Shown piece by piece: positions 25,957 to 35,121 of a stretch of 44,236 nucleotides of DNA. Position numbers and translations under genes: made by a program. The DNA comes from Rhodospirillales bacterium (GTDB taxonomy: Bacteria > Pseudomonadota > Alphaproteobacteria > Rhodospirillales > UBA2165), in assembly GCA_028823885.1 (NCBI GenBank), contig JAPPFK010000085.1, positions 1 through 44,236 on the forward strand. Reading direction: 5' to 3'. The notes beneath the pieces were generated by a model. It worked only from the letters and a program-made list of their open reading frames with translations, searched no databases and was not told where the DNA came from. Position 1 is the stretch's first letter. Each line of letters starts with the position of its first letter.

Positions 25957-26913
25957 ATGATCAACGTCACCGACATCGCCTACGGGCGGTTGAGCGCCCC
26001 GGACCTCGATCTGATGGAAGCGTTCCTCATCGACTTCGGCATGGTCCGGGCCGAGCGCACCAGGACGGCATTGTTCATGCGGGGCACCGATCCGGAACAC
26101 CACCTTCATGTCACGGAATTGGGCGATCCCGGCTTCATCGGCATCGCGTTCCATGCCGCGTCGGAAGAAGACCTGCACACCCTTGCCGAAGCCGAGGGGG
26201 CGACGCCGGTGGAAGACCTGGATGAGCCGGGCGGCGGCAAGCGGGTCCGCCTCACCGATCCGGACGGCCGCCAGGTGGAAGTGATCTGGGGCCAGGAGAT
26301 GCTGGAGCCGCTCCCGGTGCGGGACGTGGTGATCAATACGGGCAAGGAGCGCCTGAACCGGGCCGGCGACCTGCAGCGCATCCCCAGCCGGCCGGCCCAC
26401 GTCAAACGCAGCGCCCATGCGGTGGTCACCACCGCCCAGGTGAAGGCCTCCAACGACTGGTATCAGGCGCATCTCGGCCTCAAGACCACCGACGAGATCT
26501 GGATGGAAACGGAAGACAACATCTTCGCCGTCTTCAATCACATCGACGCGCCCGCCGGCAGCTATGTGGACCACCACGTCTTCCTCAACGTCCAGGCGGA
26601 AAAGGCCCAATTCAATCACCTGTCCTTCGAGGTCGCCGATTTCGATGACGTTCAGATCGGCCATTACTATCTCAAGGAAAAAGGCAGGTACAAGCATGCC
26701 TGGGGCATCGGCCGGCACACCCTCGGCAGCCAGATTTTCGACTACTGGCGCGACCCGTGGGGCCGCATTCACGAGCACTGGACCGACAGTGACATGGTCA
26801 ACAACGACCACCCGGCGGGATTTCACGCGCCCGAGGAGGGTTTGGCCAATCAGTGGGGCCCGGAATTTCCGATGGAATTCCTCGACGATCCGGAGAAGCA
26901 CGCCATCGCGTGA
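25957..26913 (+). CDS. Two-domain extradiol dioxygenase-like VOC protein
   Basis: GGGAGGA sets the start at 25957 (318 residues). Two VOC domains are present: an N-terminal one without ligands and a C-terminal one with a complete metal site, H154 (RSAHAVVT), H221 (FNHLSFEV) and E273 (RIHEHW). This is the arrangement of type I extradiol dioxygenases such as BphC and catechol 2,3-dioxygenase, which cleave catechols next to the hydroxyls. It stands alone here, about 12 kb from the ring-hydroxylating oxygenase, and resembles the VOC proteins at 38787 and 43216 in layout. Confidence 0.88.
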   Translation: MINVTDIAYGRLSAPDLDLMEAFLIDFGMVRAERTRTALFMRGTDPEHHLHVTELGDPGFIGIAFHAASEEDLHTLAEAEGATPVEDLDEPGGGKRVRLTDPDGRQVEVIWGQEMLEPLPVRDVVINTGKERLNRAGDLQRIPSRPAHVKRSAHAVVTTAQVKASNDWYQAHLGLKTTDEIWMETEDNIFAVFNHIDAPAGSYVDHHVFLNVQAEKAQFNHLSFEVADFDDVQIGHYYLKEKGRYKHAWGIGRHTLGSQIFDYWRDPWGRIHEHWTDSDMVNNDHPAGFHAPEEGLANQWGPEFPMEFLDDPEKHAIA

Positions 26914-26956
26914 AATCCGGGGCGTAGTCTCTCGTGCGTGAAGTTCAGGATTTCGG

Positions 26957-26975
26957 CCCGGCGGCACGCGCCGGG
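26957..26975. terminator. Hairpin between convergent genes
   Basis: CCCGGCG (26957-26963) and CGCCGGG (26969-26975) form a perfect 7-bp stem with a GCACG loop between the convergent VOC and small secreted-protein genes. No T run follows in either direction, so it is only a candidate bidirectional terminator. Confidence 0.3.
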
Positions 26976-26988
26976 ATCAGTAGATCTT

Positions 26989-27387
26989 TCACCCGATGGG
27001 CATCTTGTTGCCGAGCAGCAGCCGGGCGACGTTGGTCGTGCGGCCGTCCGGCACTTTCCAGGAGATCTGGTTGCCCGAGATCGTGGGCTTGAAGCACATC
27101 TCGGTTTGGGCGCCCTCCCGGTCCTTGAGGCACACCTCGCCGGCGCCGCTCACCTTGAAGTCGCCGTCGGTGAAGGTGCACGGCACGTACCGGTCGAAAT
27201 TGCCGAAACGGCCGAAGTAGATGGTCGTCTCGAGCCCGGTGATCCCGTCGGTGTAGATGATCGAATTGTTGGTCAGCAGCTTCTCGATCGAACGCTTATC
27301 GCCGGGCCCATCGGCCATTGCGGACCCGACGCCGGCTACGAGGACAATCGCGGCCGACACCGCAATTCCAACCAATTTTCGGACCAT
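26989..27387 (-). CDS. Small periplasmic protein, unknown function
   Basis: The 132-residue protein starts with a clear signal peptide (KLVGIAVSAAIVLVAGVGSAMA, cleavage after AMA) with AGGAGGGG just before the ATG. The mature part has repeated beta-type segments and three cysteines (PCTF, EVCL, EMCF). I recognise no family. It faces the VOC gene and is separated from the S41 gene by about 180 bases that hold no obvious gene. Confidence 0.65.
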   Translation of the reverse strand: MVRKLVGIAVSAAIVLVAGVGSAMADGPGDKRSIEKLLTNNSIIYTDGITGLETTIYFGRFGNFDRYVPCTFTDGDFKVSGAGEVCLKDREGAQTEMCFKPTISGNQISWKVPDGRTTNVARLLLGNKMPIG

Positions 27388-27569
27388 GCGCGCCCCTCCT
27401 GACGAGAGCTTAGCCCGGATGGATTCCGATGAAAACAGACTTCAGGGAGCCGGCCTCAAGGAATGGGGCTTCGTCGAGGAATTCACCGCGGTACTGACGC
27501 TGGGCAGCCGGTAAAACTCAAAATTTCAATTTTCTCTATCCGAGAAGATTATTTCTTCGTGTGGTAGTC

Positions 27570-28942
27570 CTAATTCCCCACCAATCTTGCTCTAAAAGAG
27601 TCCGCTGTGTCAGAACGCAAATAAGCCAACGCGCAACCAAGTATCTTGTCGTCGGGCTTAATTTGGTTTGATGGGCATTTGGTTTGAATATTGTACATCG
27701 TCCCCTCGATAGTGACCCCACGGCGATTGATATAAAGATCAGGTTTCAAACCAATGTTGTGATAGTCGATTGACCCGCCAGCGAGTACACGCCCTGTGGT
27801 CAAGCTCACTCTACCTCCGCCGCGCAGCTTGAATAGGCTGAAAGCCGTTCCCCTACCGAATGTGTAGGTACCTGCGATCGCTGCCCGGCCGTTCGCTTTC
27901 AATGACCCTGCTAGGAGTTCAGATGCTGAGGCGCTCCCCTCGTCTACTAGTACAACGAGCCGAACCTCCTCACCAATATCACCTCCCTCAGCATCAATTT
28001 GCCTGTCTGCCATCCGTCCCTTAAGAATTACGATCGTACCATCGCGCAAAAATTCATCGGCGATTGCAATAGCCTCATTTGTGACCCCGCCGGGATTTCC
28101 TCGTAGATCCAGGAGAACTCCCGAAATCTTACCGCCATTTCTCTCAATTAGTTTCGCTAGGGCGGAATGTAATTCCGCCGCCGTACCTTGTCGAAAGACC
28201 GAGATACGGATGTATCCAAATCCGCCGAGTAGGGCTGATGAGACCGAGCTTTGGCTTTTTTTGTGTATGGCAGGACAATGAGACGCTCTTGAGCCAGCTT
28301 ATTTCTGTAGGTCAACCGGATTAGGGTTCCAGGCTCTCCATGCATGTAGCTTCGAGCTTGCGCGAGACTCATATTTTCTGCTGGAATTCCATTAATCTTC
28401 GTTATGACGAATCCTGCTCTAATGCCACGCAGATAGGCCTCAGAACCAAAGTGCGGCGTCATCACGACGTATCTGCCAGACCGGGCGACTGAAATATTTA
28501 CAGCTCCGGTTTTCCTGGATGCGCGATTCAACTCCGTGAGTTCCCGGCGGGAAGCGTAGGACGAGTACCTGTCGATCATACGTAGCATGGCGTTTACCGC
28601 CGCGCTCTCTAAGTCATTCGTCGCAAGACCCGGTTGATTTTTTATTGATTGAACAGCTTGAATCGAACTGTTCAGTAAAGAGCTGTACCTATATCGCCAA
28701 TAGTCTCGATCCCCAGCGAAAAGGGCTCGATCTCTGGTGAGATACAGCGTAGCGGCGTAATCACTATACCGACTCAATAAGGATTCGTTGGAAGTCGGGT
28801 CGTATGCCGGATCGCGTTTCGCCAACTCCCTCAAAACTTGGGGAATATCTGGTCGTTTGATTTCGACTGGTGGAGACGATACGCAAGCTGAAACACCAAG
28901 CCATAGTAGTAGTAGCGACGCAAATGGGATTCTCTTGCTCAT
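27570..28942 (-). pseudogene. S41-family C-terminal processing peptidase, frame-disrupted lipoprotein
   Basis: Frame 0 from 28942 gives 261 residues with a lipoprotein signal (LLLWLGVSAC, lipobox C20) and a PDZ-like region (about 140-225), then a stop at 28157. Reading one base back at an A7 run (complement of 28256-28262) continues directly into SSALLGGFGYIRISVFRQG and the diagnostic ISGVLLDLRGNPGG, then EGSASASE with the catalytic serine, ending at 27570. The joined product would be 457 residues, as expected for a periplasmic Ctp-type protease. The catalytic Lys of TFGKG is Arg here (TFGRG). GC content is near 50% by eye against about 65% around it, with codons such as AGA, CTA and ATA, suggesting transfer. 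The gene is probably decaying, though slippage is possible. Confidence 0.8.
28256..28262 (-). other. In-frame A AAA AAA slippery heptamer at the S41 frame break
   Basis: On the minus strand the frame-0 codons are ACA AAA AAA GCC. The seven A form X_XXY_YYZ in register, the site type used for -1 ribosomal slippage in dnaX and many insertion sequences. A -1 shift here restores the protease frame exactly. I see no strong hairpin 5-9 bases downstream and no upstream Shine-Dalgarno-like stimulator. Confidence 0.55.
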
Positions 28943-28949
28943 ACTTGTC

Positions 28950-31106
28950 TCACATCCCCTTCGACTTCGCCTCCCGGCGGCGTTCGTGGAGGATGTACTC
29001 CGTATAGCCGTTGGGCTGCTCGCGGCCCTTGAAGATCAGATCGCACGCCGCCTGATAGCCGACCGAGCCGTCGAAGTTCCCGGACATGGGCCGGTAGGCC
29101 GGGTCGCCCTCGTTCTGGCGGTCGACGACGGCGGCCATCTTCTCCAGCGACGCCCGGACCTGGTCCTCGGTGCACACGCCGTGATGCAGCCAGTTGGCGA
29201 GATGCTGTGACGAAATTCTGAGGGTCGCCCGGTCTTCCATCAGGCCCACGTCCTTGATGTCCGGCACCTTGGAACAGCCGACGCCCTGCTCGACCCAGCG
29301 AACGACATAGCCGAGGATGCTCTGGCAGTTGTTGTCGAGTTCCTCCTGCACCTCTTCATCGGACAGGTTCCGCCCGCCGAGCAGCGGCACGGTGAGGATG
29401 TCGTCGAGGCTCGCCCGGCCCCGGCCCGCCAGTTCGTCCTGCCGGGCGGCGACGCCGACCTTGTGATAGTGAATGGCGTGCAGGGTGGCGGCCGTCGGGG
29501 ACGGGACCCAGGCCGTGTTGGCGCCGGCCGCCGGATGGCCGATCTTGGCGTCCATCATCGCCGCCATCTCGTCCGGCATGGCCCACATGCCCTTGCCGAT
29601 CTGGGCCGAGCCCTTGAATCCGGTCTCGAGACCGATATCCACGTTCCAGTCCTCGTAGGCCGCGATCCACGGCTCGCCCCGGATGTCGTTCTTCTTGAGG
29701 AACGGCCCGGCCTCCATGGAGGTGTGAATTTCGTCGCCCGTGCGGTCGAGGAAGCCGGTGTTGATGAACACCACCCGGTCCCTGGCCTCGCGAATGCACT
29801 CCTTGAGGTTGATGGTGGTGCGCCGCTCCTCGTCCATGATGCCCACCTTCATGGTGTTGGCATCGAGTCCGAGCGCCTGCTCGACCCGTCCGAACAGCTC
29901 GCAGGTGAAGGCGACCTCCTCGGGCCCGTGCATCTTGGGCTTCACGATATAGAGCGAGCCGGTGCGGCTGTTCCGCACGCTGCCGGTCCGCTTGAGATCG
30001 TGAATGCCGATCAGGCCGGTGACCATGGCGTCGACGATACCCTCCGGCACTTCTTCGCCGTCAGCGGTCACGGCGTCGGTATACATGTGGTGACCCACGT
30101 TCCGGAACAGCAGCAGCGAGCGGCCCGGCAGCGTAAGCTCGCCGCCATCGGCCCCGGTGTAGGTGCGGTCCGGCTCCAGCCGCCGGGTCATCGCCTTGCC
30201 GCCCTTGTCGAAAGTATCCTCCAGATCGCCCCGGATCAGGCCCAGCAGGTTGCCGTAGGCCAACGCCTTGTCCTCCGCGTCCACGGCCGAAATGGAATCT
30301 TCCAGATCCTGGATCGTGGTGATGGCGGCTTCGAGCACCACGTCCCTGGTGCCCGCCGGGTGATCCTTGCCGATGGCGTTGTCCCGGTCGATCCGGACCT
30401 CGATGTGCAGTCCGTTGTTCCTGAGCAGCACGGCGCCGGGATTTGCCGCGTCGCCCCGGTAGCCGGCGAACTGCGACGGATCCTTGAGTGCGGACCCGCC
30501 GACGCTGAGCGCGCCGCCGGCAACCTCGTAGCCGGACGCCGTCAAGTGGCTGCCGCTCTCCAGCGGCACGGCCTCGTCGAGGAAGGCGCCGGCATAGGCG
30601 ATGACCTTCGCGCCGCGCACGGGATTGTAGCCGGAACCTCTCTCCGCGCCGCCGTCCTCGGGTATGACATCGGTGCCGTAAAGGGCGTCATAGAGGCTGC
30701 CCCAGCGCGCGTTCGCGGCGTTCAAGGCATAGCGGGCAATGGTCACCGGGACCACGAGCTGCGGGCCGGCCACTTCGGCGATTTCCGGGTCGACATTGGA
30801 CGTCGCGATCTCGAAGTCGCCGCCTTCGGGCAGCAGATAGCCGATTTCCTTCAGGAAGGCGGTGTATTCGTCCGCATCGATGTCCCGGCCCTTGCGCGCC
30901 GAATGCCAATCGTCGATCGTCGACTGGATTTCGTCCCGCTTGTCCAGCAGCGCGCGGTTTTTGGGCGCGAGGTCGGCCAACAGAGTTTCCAGGCTCGACC
31001 AGAAATCGGCCGGATCGATGCCAGTCCCGGGCGCGATCCGCGTTTCCACCAGGTCATGCAAGACTTGGGCGATGGCGAGCCCGCCCCTCTCTACTCTGTC
31101 ACTCAT
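28950..31106 (-). CDS. glcB: Malate synthase G
   Basis: The 718-residue length matches the G isoform rather than the A isoform (about 530). Family segments are intact, for example [55 protein letters not shown] and [12 protein letters not shown]. It condenses glyoxylate with acetyl-CoA to malate. No isocitrate lyase proper is in the window, so it may serve glycolate/glyoxylate assimilation or C2 units from ring cleavage. GAGG lies upstream of the ATG at 31106. The stop is eight bases from the S41 gene start. Confidence 0.97.
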   Translation of the reverse strand: MSDRVERGGLAIAQVLHDLVETRIAPGTGIDPADFWSSLETLLADLAPKNRALLDKRDEIQSTIDDWHSARKGRDIDADEYTAFLKEIGYLLPEGGDFEIATSNVDPEIAEVAGPQLVVPVTIARYALNAANARWGSLYDALYGTDVIPEDGGAERGSGYNPVRGAKVIAYAGAFLDEAVPLESGSHLTASGYEVAGGALSVGGSALKDPSQFAGYRGDAANPGAVLLRNNGLHIEVRIDRDNAIGKDHPAGTRDVVLEAAITTIQDLEDSISAVDAEDKALAYGNLLGLIRGDLEDTFDKGGKAMTRRLEPDRTYTGADGGELTLPGRSLLLFRNVGHHMYTDAVTADGEEVPEGIVDAMVTGLIGIHDLKRTGSVRNSRTGSLYIVKPKMHGPEEVAFTCELFGRVEQALGLDANTMKVGIMDEERRTTINLKECIREARDRVVFINTGFLDRTGDEIHTSMEAGPFLKKNDIRGEPWIAAYEDWNVDIGLETGFKGSAQIGKGMWAMPDEMAAMMDAKIGHPAAGANTAWVPSPTAATLHAIHYHKVGVAARQDELAGRGRASLDDILTVPLLGGRNLSDEEVQEELDNNCQSILGYVVRWVEQGVGCSKVPDIKDVGLMEDRATLRISSQHLANWLHHGVCTEDQVRASLEKMAAVVDRQNEGDPAYRPMSGNFDGSVGYQAACDLIFKGREQPNGYTEYILHERRREAKSKGM

Positions 31107-31141
31107 TTTCGGCCTCGAAGGTCTGGAAAGTTCATCCGGTT

Positions 31142-31231
31142 CCCGGCGCCGCTCTTATCCGATCTATTGAAATTCGGCGGCTTCACGGGCGCGGCATATA
31201 AGCATTTCGCCCGGATCAAGAAAAGGCCGGG
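31142..31231. repeat. ~90-bp direct repeat, left copy, upstream of the TauE gene
   Basis: The copy begins CCCGGCGCCGCTCTT, has a variable middle, then CGGCGGCTTC...GGGCGCGGC, TATAAGC, TTTCGCCCGG and AAGAAAAGGCCGGG. It matches 32046-32134 at most positions outside the variable middle. The two copies bracket the TauE/SafE gene. It could also carry the promoter, as TATAAG resembles a -10 box. Confidence 0.75.
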
Positions 31232-31265
31232 CTTGCCACGGCGGATGCCGCCCTATAGCCCTAAA

Positions 31266-31281
31266 CCCCGATAAGTCGGGG
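31266..31281 (+). promoter_or_regulatory. Hairpin covering the Shine-Dalgarno region of the TauE gene
   Basis: CCCCGA and TCGGGG pair perfectly around a TAAG loop; the 3' arm is the G-rich ribosome-binding region 11 bases before the GTG start at 31293. Pairing would reduce ribosome access, so translation of the exporter may be weak or conditional. Confidence 0.35.
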
Positions 31282-31292
31282 GCAGAAAACAC

Positions 31293-32036
31293 GTGGACGA
31301 TTTCAACTTCATCGCCCTGGTCTTGGTGGTGTTCCTTATCGCCGGCAGCGTGAAGGGGGTGGTCGGGCTCGGCCTTCCCACGGTGTCGCTGGCCATCCTC
31401 GCCACCTTCGTCGGCGTCAAGGAAGCCATCGTTCTGATGCTGGTGCCGTCGTTTGTCGCCAATGTCTGGCAGGCGCTGGTCGGCGGCGAACTCGTCAATA
31501 TCCTCAAGCGCACGTGGACCCTGCTGGCCGCTGCGGCGGCGGCAACCTTCGTCGGTGCCGACCTCCTGGCCGATGCCGACGCCGTGGTGCTGCGCACCAT
31601 GCTGGGCGTGCTTCTGGCGATCTATGCCGTCTACAGCCTGGCGGCGCCTCAAATCCCCGAGCCGGGCCGCCACGAAGGGTGGTTGTCGCCGGTGGTGGGC
31701 GCCTTCGCCGGGCTGTTCACCGGCCTGACCGGCACATTCGTCATTCCGGGTGTGCTCTATCTTCAGGCGCTCCGCCTGCCGCGGGACACACTGATCCAGG
31801 CCATGGGCCTGGCCTTCACCCTGGCAACCGTATCGCTGGCCGCCGCTCTGGGCGTTCAGGGCCTGGTGCCTGCGGACCTGGGATTGATTTCGGCCATTGC
31901 GGTCCTCCCTGCGCTTATCGGCATGGTGATCGGTCAATGGATCCGCCGGCGCATCCCCGAGGAAACCTTCCGCCGGGTGTTTTTCGTCGCCTTGGGCCTG
32001 TTGGGCGTGTTCCTCGCCGCTCGCGCATGGTTCTAG
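31293..32036 (+). CDS. TauE/SafE-family membrane exporter
   Basis: The gene starts with GTG (247 residues). It has about seven hydrophobic segments and the family motif at the N-terminus (FLIAGSVKGVVGLGLPTVSLAIL), repeated in the second half as AGLFTGLTGTFVIPGVLYLQ. Members export sulfite, sulfoacetate or other organic acids across the inner membrane. It sits alone between two copies of a direct repeat, divergent from glcB. Confidence 0.88.
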   Translation: MDDFNFIALVLVVFLIAGSVKGVVGLGLPTVSLAILATFVGVKEAIVLMLVPSFVANVWQALVGGELVNILKRTWTLLAAAAAATFVGADLLADADAVVLRTMLGVLLAIYAVYSLAAPQIPEPGRHEGWLSPVVGAFAGLFTGLTGTFVIPGVLYLQALRLPRDTLIQAMGLAFTLATVSLAAALGVQGLVPADLGLISAIAVLPALIGMVIGQWIRRRIPEETFRRVFFVALGLLGVFLAARAWF

Positions 32037-32045
32037 TCCCGGTAG

Positions 32046-32134
32046 CCCGGCGCCGCTCTTCTGGGGTTTCCGTCCATCGGCGGCTTCGCGGGCGCGGCGT
32101 ATAAGCGTTTCGCCCGGGCCAAGAAAAGGCCGGG
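32046..32134. repeat. ~90-bp direct repeat, right copy, downstream of the TauE gene
   Basis: This is the second copy of the repeat at 31142-31231, ten bases after the TauE stop. The last ~57 bases differ from the left copy at only a handful of positions, while the middle (about 32061-32075) differs completely. See the left copy for the shared blocks. Confidence 0.75.
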
Positions 32135-32141
32135 GGGTGCG

Positions 32142-33176
32142 CTACCTGACCGTTTCGCTCAGCCAGCCGGCGATGAGTTCGAGAACCACGGGGGAGATCG
32201 TCTCCGAAATTGTCGCGTACTCCCGGGGGTCGCCGGTCTCCGAGGTTTGGAACAGATGGTTGGCGCGGGACACGACCTCCACCCGCGCCAAGGGGTTGGC
32301 CCTTAGTGCCGCGCGCGCGGCAGCCCCATTCGGCTCCGCCAGGACCTGCCGGTCGGTCTCGCCAAACAAGGCCAGCACCGGCAGACGAAGCTGCGAGAGC
32401 GTCGGACCGGGATCAAAAGTCAGGACATGACGCACCCACCCGGAAGAAAAAAACGCGGTCTGCGCTTCCGCCCACCGTTGGCTCTCTCCCTCGCGCGCCC
32501 TGATATCCTCGACGGCGTCAGTTAGGGCGGTTTGATCGAAGGGATCCGCCGTTGCCAGCGCAATCACTCGATCGAGGTAACCGTCATTGCGCTCAATGTG
32601 AGCGGCGTCCTTCCCCATTAATGCCAATTGCGCACCGATCTGTTGGCGTAAAACCTGATCGCCGGGGAGCGCACTGCCCGCGAGCATTACGAGGAACGCG
32701 AGATCATTTTGCCTGGCGGCGACGATCGCTCCGATCGTCGCCCCTTCGCTGTGACCCAAAATGCCAACGCGGTCTCGGTCGACGTCCGGGCGGCCGAGTA
32801 AAAAGTCAACGCCTGCGCGGGCGTCGGTGGCGAAATCCACTGTCGTTCCGCGATGTTCTCCCGTGGATTGTCCAACTCCCCGATCATCGTAGCGGAGCAC
32901 GAGGTAGCCCCGGTCCGATAGAAATTCCGCGATTACCTTGAACGGCTTGTGCCCGAATATGGTTTCGTCCCGGTCCTGTGGCCCCGAACCCGTGACCAGA
33001 AGAACCGCGGCAAACGGCCCCTCGCGATCAGGCTTGGTCAAGGTGCCGGCCAAGACAAGATTGGCGTCGTCATTCTTGATGAAAACTTCCTCTGCCAACC
33101 CACTGGCCCTCACGGATTGAGACTGAAACAACAGTAGACCGGCGATACTCGCCAAAAGGAGTGCGCCGAGCTTCAT
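32142..33176 (-). CDS. Secreted alpha/beta hydrolase
   Basis: The ATG at 33176 gives a signal peptide (KLGALLLASIAGLLLFQSQSVRA) and 344 residues; a GTG 30 bases upstream is possible but would spoil the signal. The alpha/beta hydrolase core has the oxyanion region LLVTGSGPQDRD, YLVLRYDDRGVGQS, the nucleophile elbow GHSEGA and a late His in RANHLFQ. It is similar to bacterial extracytoplasmic esterases/acyl hydrolases. The substrate is unknown. GC is a little lower than in neighbouring genes. Confidence 0.85.
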   Translation of the reverse strand: MKLGALLLASIAGLLLFQSQSVRASGLAEEVFIKNDDANLVLAGTLTKPDREGPFAAVLLVTGSGPQDRDETIFGHKPFKVIAEFLSDRGYLVLRYDDRGVGQSTGEHRGTTVDFATDARAGVDFLLGRPDVDRDRVGILGHSEGATIGAIVAARQNDLAFLVMLAGSALPGDQVLRQQIGAQLALMGKDAAHIERNDGYLDRVIALATADPFDQTALTDAVEDIRAREGESQRWAEAQTAFFSSGWVRHVLTFDPGPTLSQLRLPVLALFGETDRQVLAEPNGAAARAALRANPLARVEVVSRANHLFQTSETGDPREYATISETISPVVLELIAGWLSETVR

Positions 33177-33227
33177 GGGAAAAACGTCTGAAATCCGCCG
33201 CACCAACTTTCCGGGTTCCCGGAAATC

Positions 33228-34013
33228 CTACTCCCGGTAGCCCGGCGCCACTTCGTCCAACAGCCTGAGCATCGCCGGCCAATCGTCCTGGCCGCGGCCT
33301 TTCTGGTGGGCCGCTTCCTGCTTAGCGGTCTTGCGGATGATCTCGTCGGACGGCGCCACCAATTCGGCGCCCGATGCCATCACCTTCAGCTGAATTTCAC
33401 AGGCGTCGATCAAGTGGTACATGGTGATGTAGGCGTGGCGGGGCGTTTCTCCGACGGTGGTCGCGCCGTGGCTGCGCATCAACAGCGCCCGTTTCTCGCC
33501 CAATGCGGCGATGATGCGGTCGCGCTCATCGGCATCCTCGGTAATGCCGTTATACTCGTGATACCCGACCTGACCTTGAAGAAAGGCCGACTGCTGGCTC
33601 AACGGTATCAGTCCGTCCTTCATCACCGAGACGGCAATACAGACGTTGGGATGAATATGCAGCACCGCTCCGACATCGGGCCGCGCCCGCTGGATCGCCG
33701 AGTGCAGCACGAAGCCCGGCCGGTTCACGCCGGCGCTTTCGTCGAGTTCGCCCGTCATGGCGACCTTGACCAGGTTGGATGCCGTCACCTCGCGCCACAA
33801 CAGCGGATGCGCCTTGATGAGAAAGTTGCCGGGCTCACCGGGCACCCGCATGGAAGCGTGGTTGTAGATGCCCGAGTTCCAGCCGTTAATCTCGACCAGC
33901 CGGTACAGAGCGGCCAGATTGACCCGCGCCTCCCACTCCTCGTCGGAGACCTTGTCCCGCAAGGATGTTACGTCGCGCAGTTGAACGACATTGCCCGCTC
34001 GGCCGCCGGCCAT
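33228..34013 (-). CDS. Class II aldolase/adducin-family protein, complete zinc site
   Basis: The start at 34013 has GGGGGG just upstream (261 residues). The class II aldolase fold is clear: NHASMRVPG near residue 51, HxH zinc ligands H119 and H121 in LHIHPN and H182 in MRSHGATTVGE. Family members cleave fuculose-1-phosphate, ribulose-5-phosphate or decarboxylate hydroxylated aromatic acids. It is divergent from an alpha/beta hydrolase across 144 bases. Confidence 0.9.
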   Translation of the reverse strand: MAGGRAGNVVQLRDVTSLRDKVSDEEWEARVNLAALYRLVEINGWNSGIYNHASMRVPGEPGNFLIKAHPLLWREVTASNLVKVAMTGELDESAGVNRPGFVLHSAIQRARPDVGAVLHIHPNVCIAVSVMKDGLIPLSQQSAFLQGQVGYHEYNGITEDADERDRIIAALGEKRALLMRSHGATTVGETPRHAYITMYHLIDACEIQLKVMASGAELVAPSDEIIRKTAKQEAAHQKGRGQDDWPAMLRLLDEVAPGYRE

Positions 34014-34157
34014 TTGCTGCCCCCCGGAATGGCATTGCGTTCCGTTAAACATACACCCAGGAAGCGGGCGGCGTGAACTCCGGACGGCGACCGGTGGCGC
34101 GCGCACCGGCTTTCCGCTATAGCTTGGGACACGAACGACCACCCGGGAGGACATTTC

Positions 34158-35030
34158 ATGGACACGGTTTACCACGGTCTGACGGCGGACGAGCTCGCCC
34201 GGCAGCTGGACGTCGAAACAACCGTCGAGAGCGTCGACGCCTACCGCGAGGAAAACCTGCGGATGAGCGAGGAGGCGCGCCTCTCGTTTCCCGCCGCCCG
34301 CCTGGACGTGGCCTATGGCGGCGATCCGGAACAGAAGCTGGATATCTTCGCGCCGCCGGCGCCCGACAATCAGCCGGTGATGATCTACATTCACGGCGGC
34401 GGCTGGCGGAGCGGCTCCAAGAATACCGCCTCGTTCGTGGCGAAGGCGATGTGCGGCCGGGGGGTCATCTGGGTTCCCATCGACTACGGCCTCGCCCCCG
34501 ATTACCGGATCGACGCCATCGTCGGCCATGTCCGTTCGGCCGTTGCCTGGGTCTACGATGAAATCGCCTTGTATGGCGGCGATCCCGAGGAGATCTACGT
34601 TTCGGGCAACTCGGCGGGCGGCCATTTGACCGGCGCCATCCTGATGCCGGGCTGGCACGGGGCCTACGGCGTACCCGCCAACGTCGTCAAGGGCGCCTGC
34701 GCCATGTCGGGAGTCTTCGACCTGGATTCCCTGCTGCTCGCCGCATACGGATACAACAATGAACTTCAACTGACGGCCGAGAGCGCCCGCGCCAATTCGC
34801 CCCAATACCACCTGCCGATGGAGGCGGGCCCGCTTATCGTCGCCGTCGGCGCGCCGGAACCGGACGAGTTTCGCCGCCAGTCCGCGGCCTACGCCGCCGC
34901 CTGGGCGGGAATGGGCCTCGACGGCAAACATATGGAGATCCCGGACGCCAACCACTTCATGATGGTCCGGGAGCTGGGCAACCCCGAGGGCGATCTGTTC
35001 AACGACGTGATGGAAATGATCGGCGTGTAG
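34158..35030 (+). CDS. Alpha/beta hydrolase (carboxylesterase / kynurenine formamidase-like)
   Basis: The 290-residue protein has the HGGGW oxyanion-hole motif (H79 onward), the nucleophile elbow VSGNSAGGH with S152, and a catalytic-type His in DANHFMM near the C-terminus. HGGGW with GNSAGG is typical of HSL-type carboxylesterases and of bacterial kynurenine formamidase-like hydrolases, which fits aromatic amide or ester breakdown. GGGAGGA lies before the ATG. Confidence 0.85.
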   Translation: MDTVYHGLTADELARQLDVETTVESVDAYREENLRMSEEARLSFPAARLDVAYGGDPEQKLDIFAPPAPDNQPVMIYIHGGGWRSGSKNTASFVAKAMCGRGVIWVPIDYGLAPDYRIDAIVGHVRSAVAWVYDEIALYGGDPEEIYVSGNSAGGHLTGAILMPGWHGAYGVPANVVKGACAMSGVFDLDSLLLAAYGYNNELQLTAESARANSPQYHLPMEAGPLIVAVGAPEPDEFRRQSAAYAAAWAGMGLDGKHMEIPDANHFMMVRELGNPEGDLFNDVMEMIGV

Positions 35031-35036
35031 GGATTG

Positions 35037-35055
35037 CCGGGCATGTCATGCCCGG
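35037..35055. terminator. Perfect palindrome between convergent genes
   Basis: CCGGGCATG, one T, then CATGCCCGG form a perfect 19-base palindrome seven bases after the hydrolase stop and upstream of the 3' end of the beta-barrel gene. In RNA it could form a stem of at least six pairs. There is no T run, so termination is uncertain. Confidence 0.3.
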
Positions 35056-35121
35056 GAAACCCGCCATCCGGCCCGGGTCACACTTGAGCTTCCGGCATTC
35101 CCCCGCCGCGGGCCGCCCGCC

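Noticed and set aside
29463..31274. A 603-codon plus-strand frame opposite glcB
   Set aside because: It is antisense to malate synthase G, with composition typical of a shadow frame.
34014..34955. N-terminal extension of the class II aldolase frame across the divergent hydrolase gene
   Set aside because: The extension overlaps the hydrolase on the other strand, and a strong ribosome-binding site supports the start at 34013.
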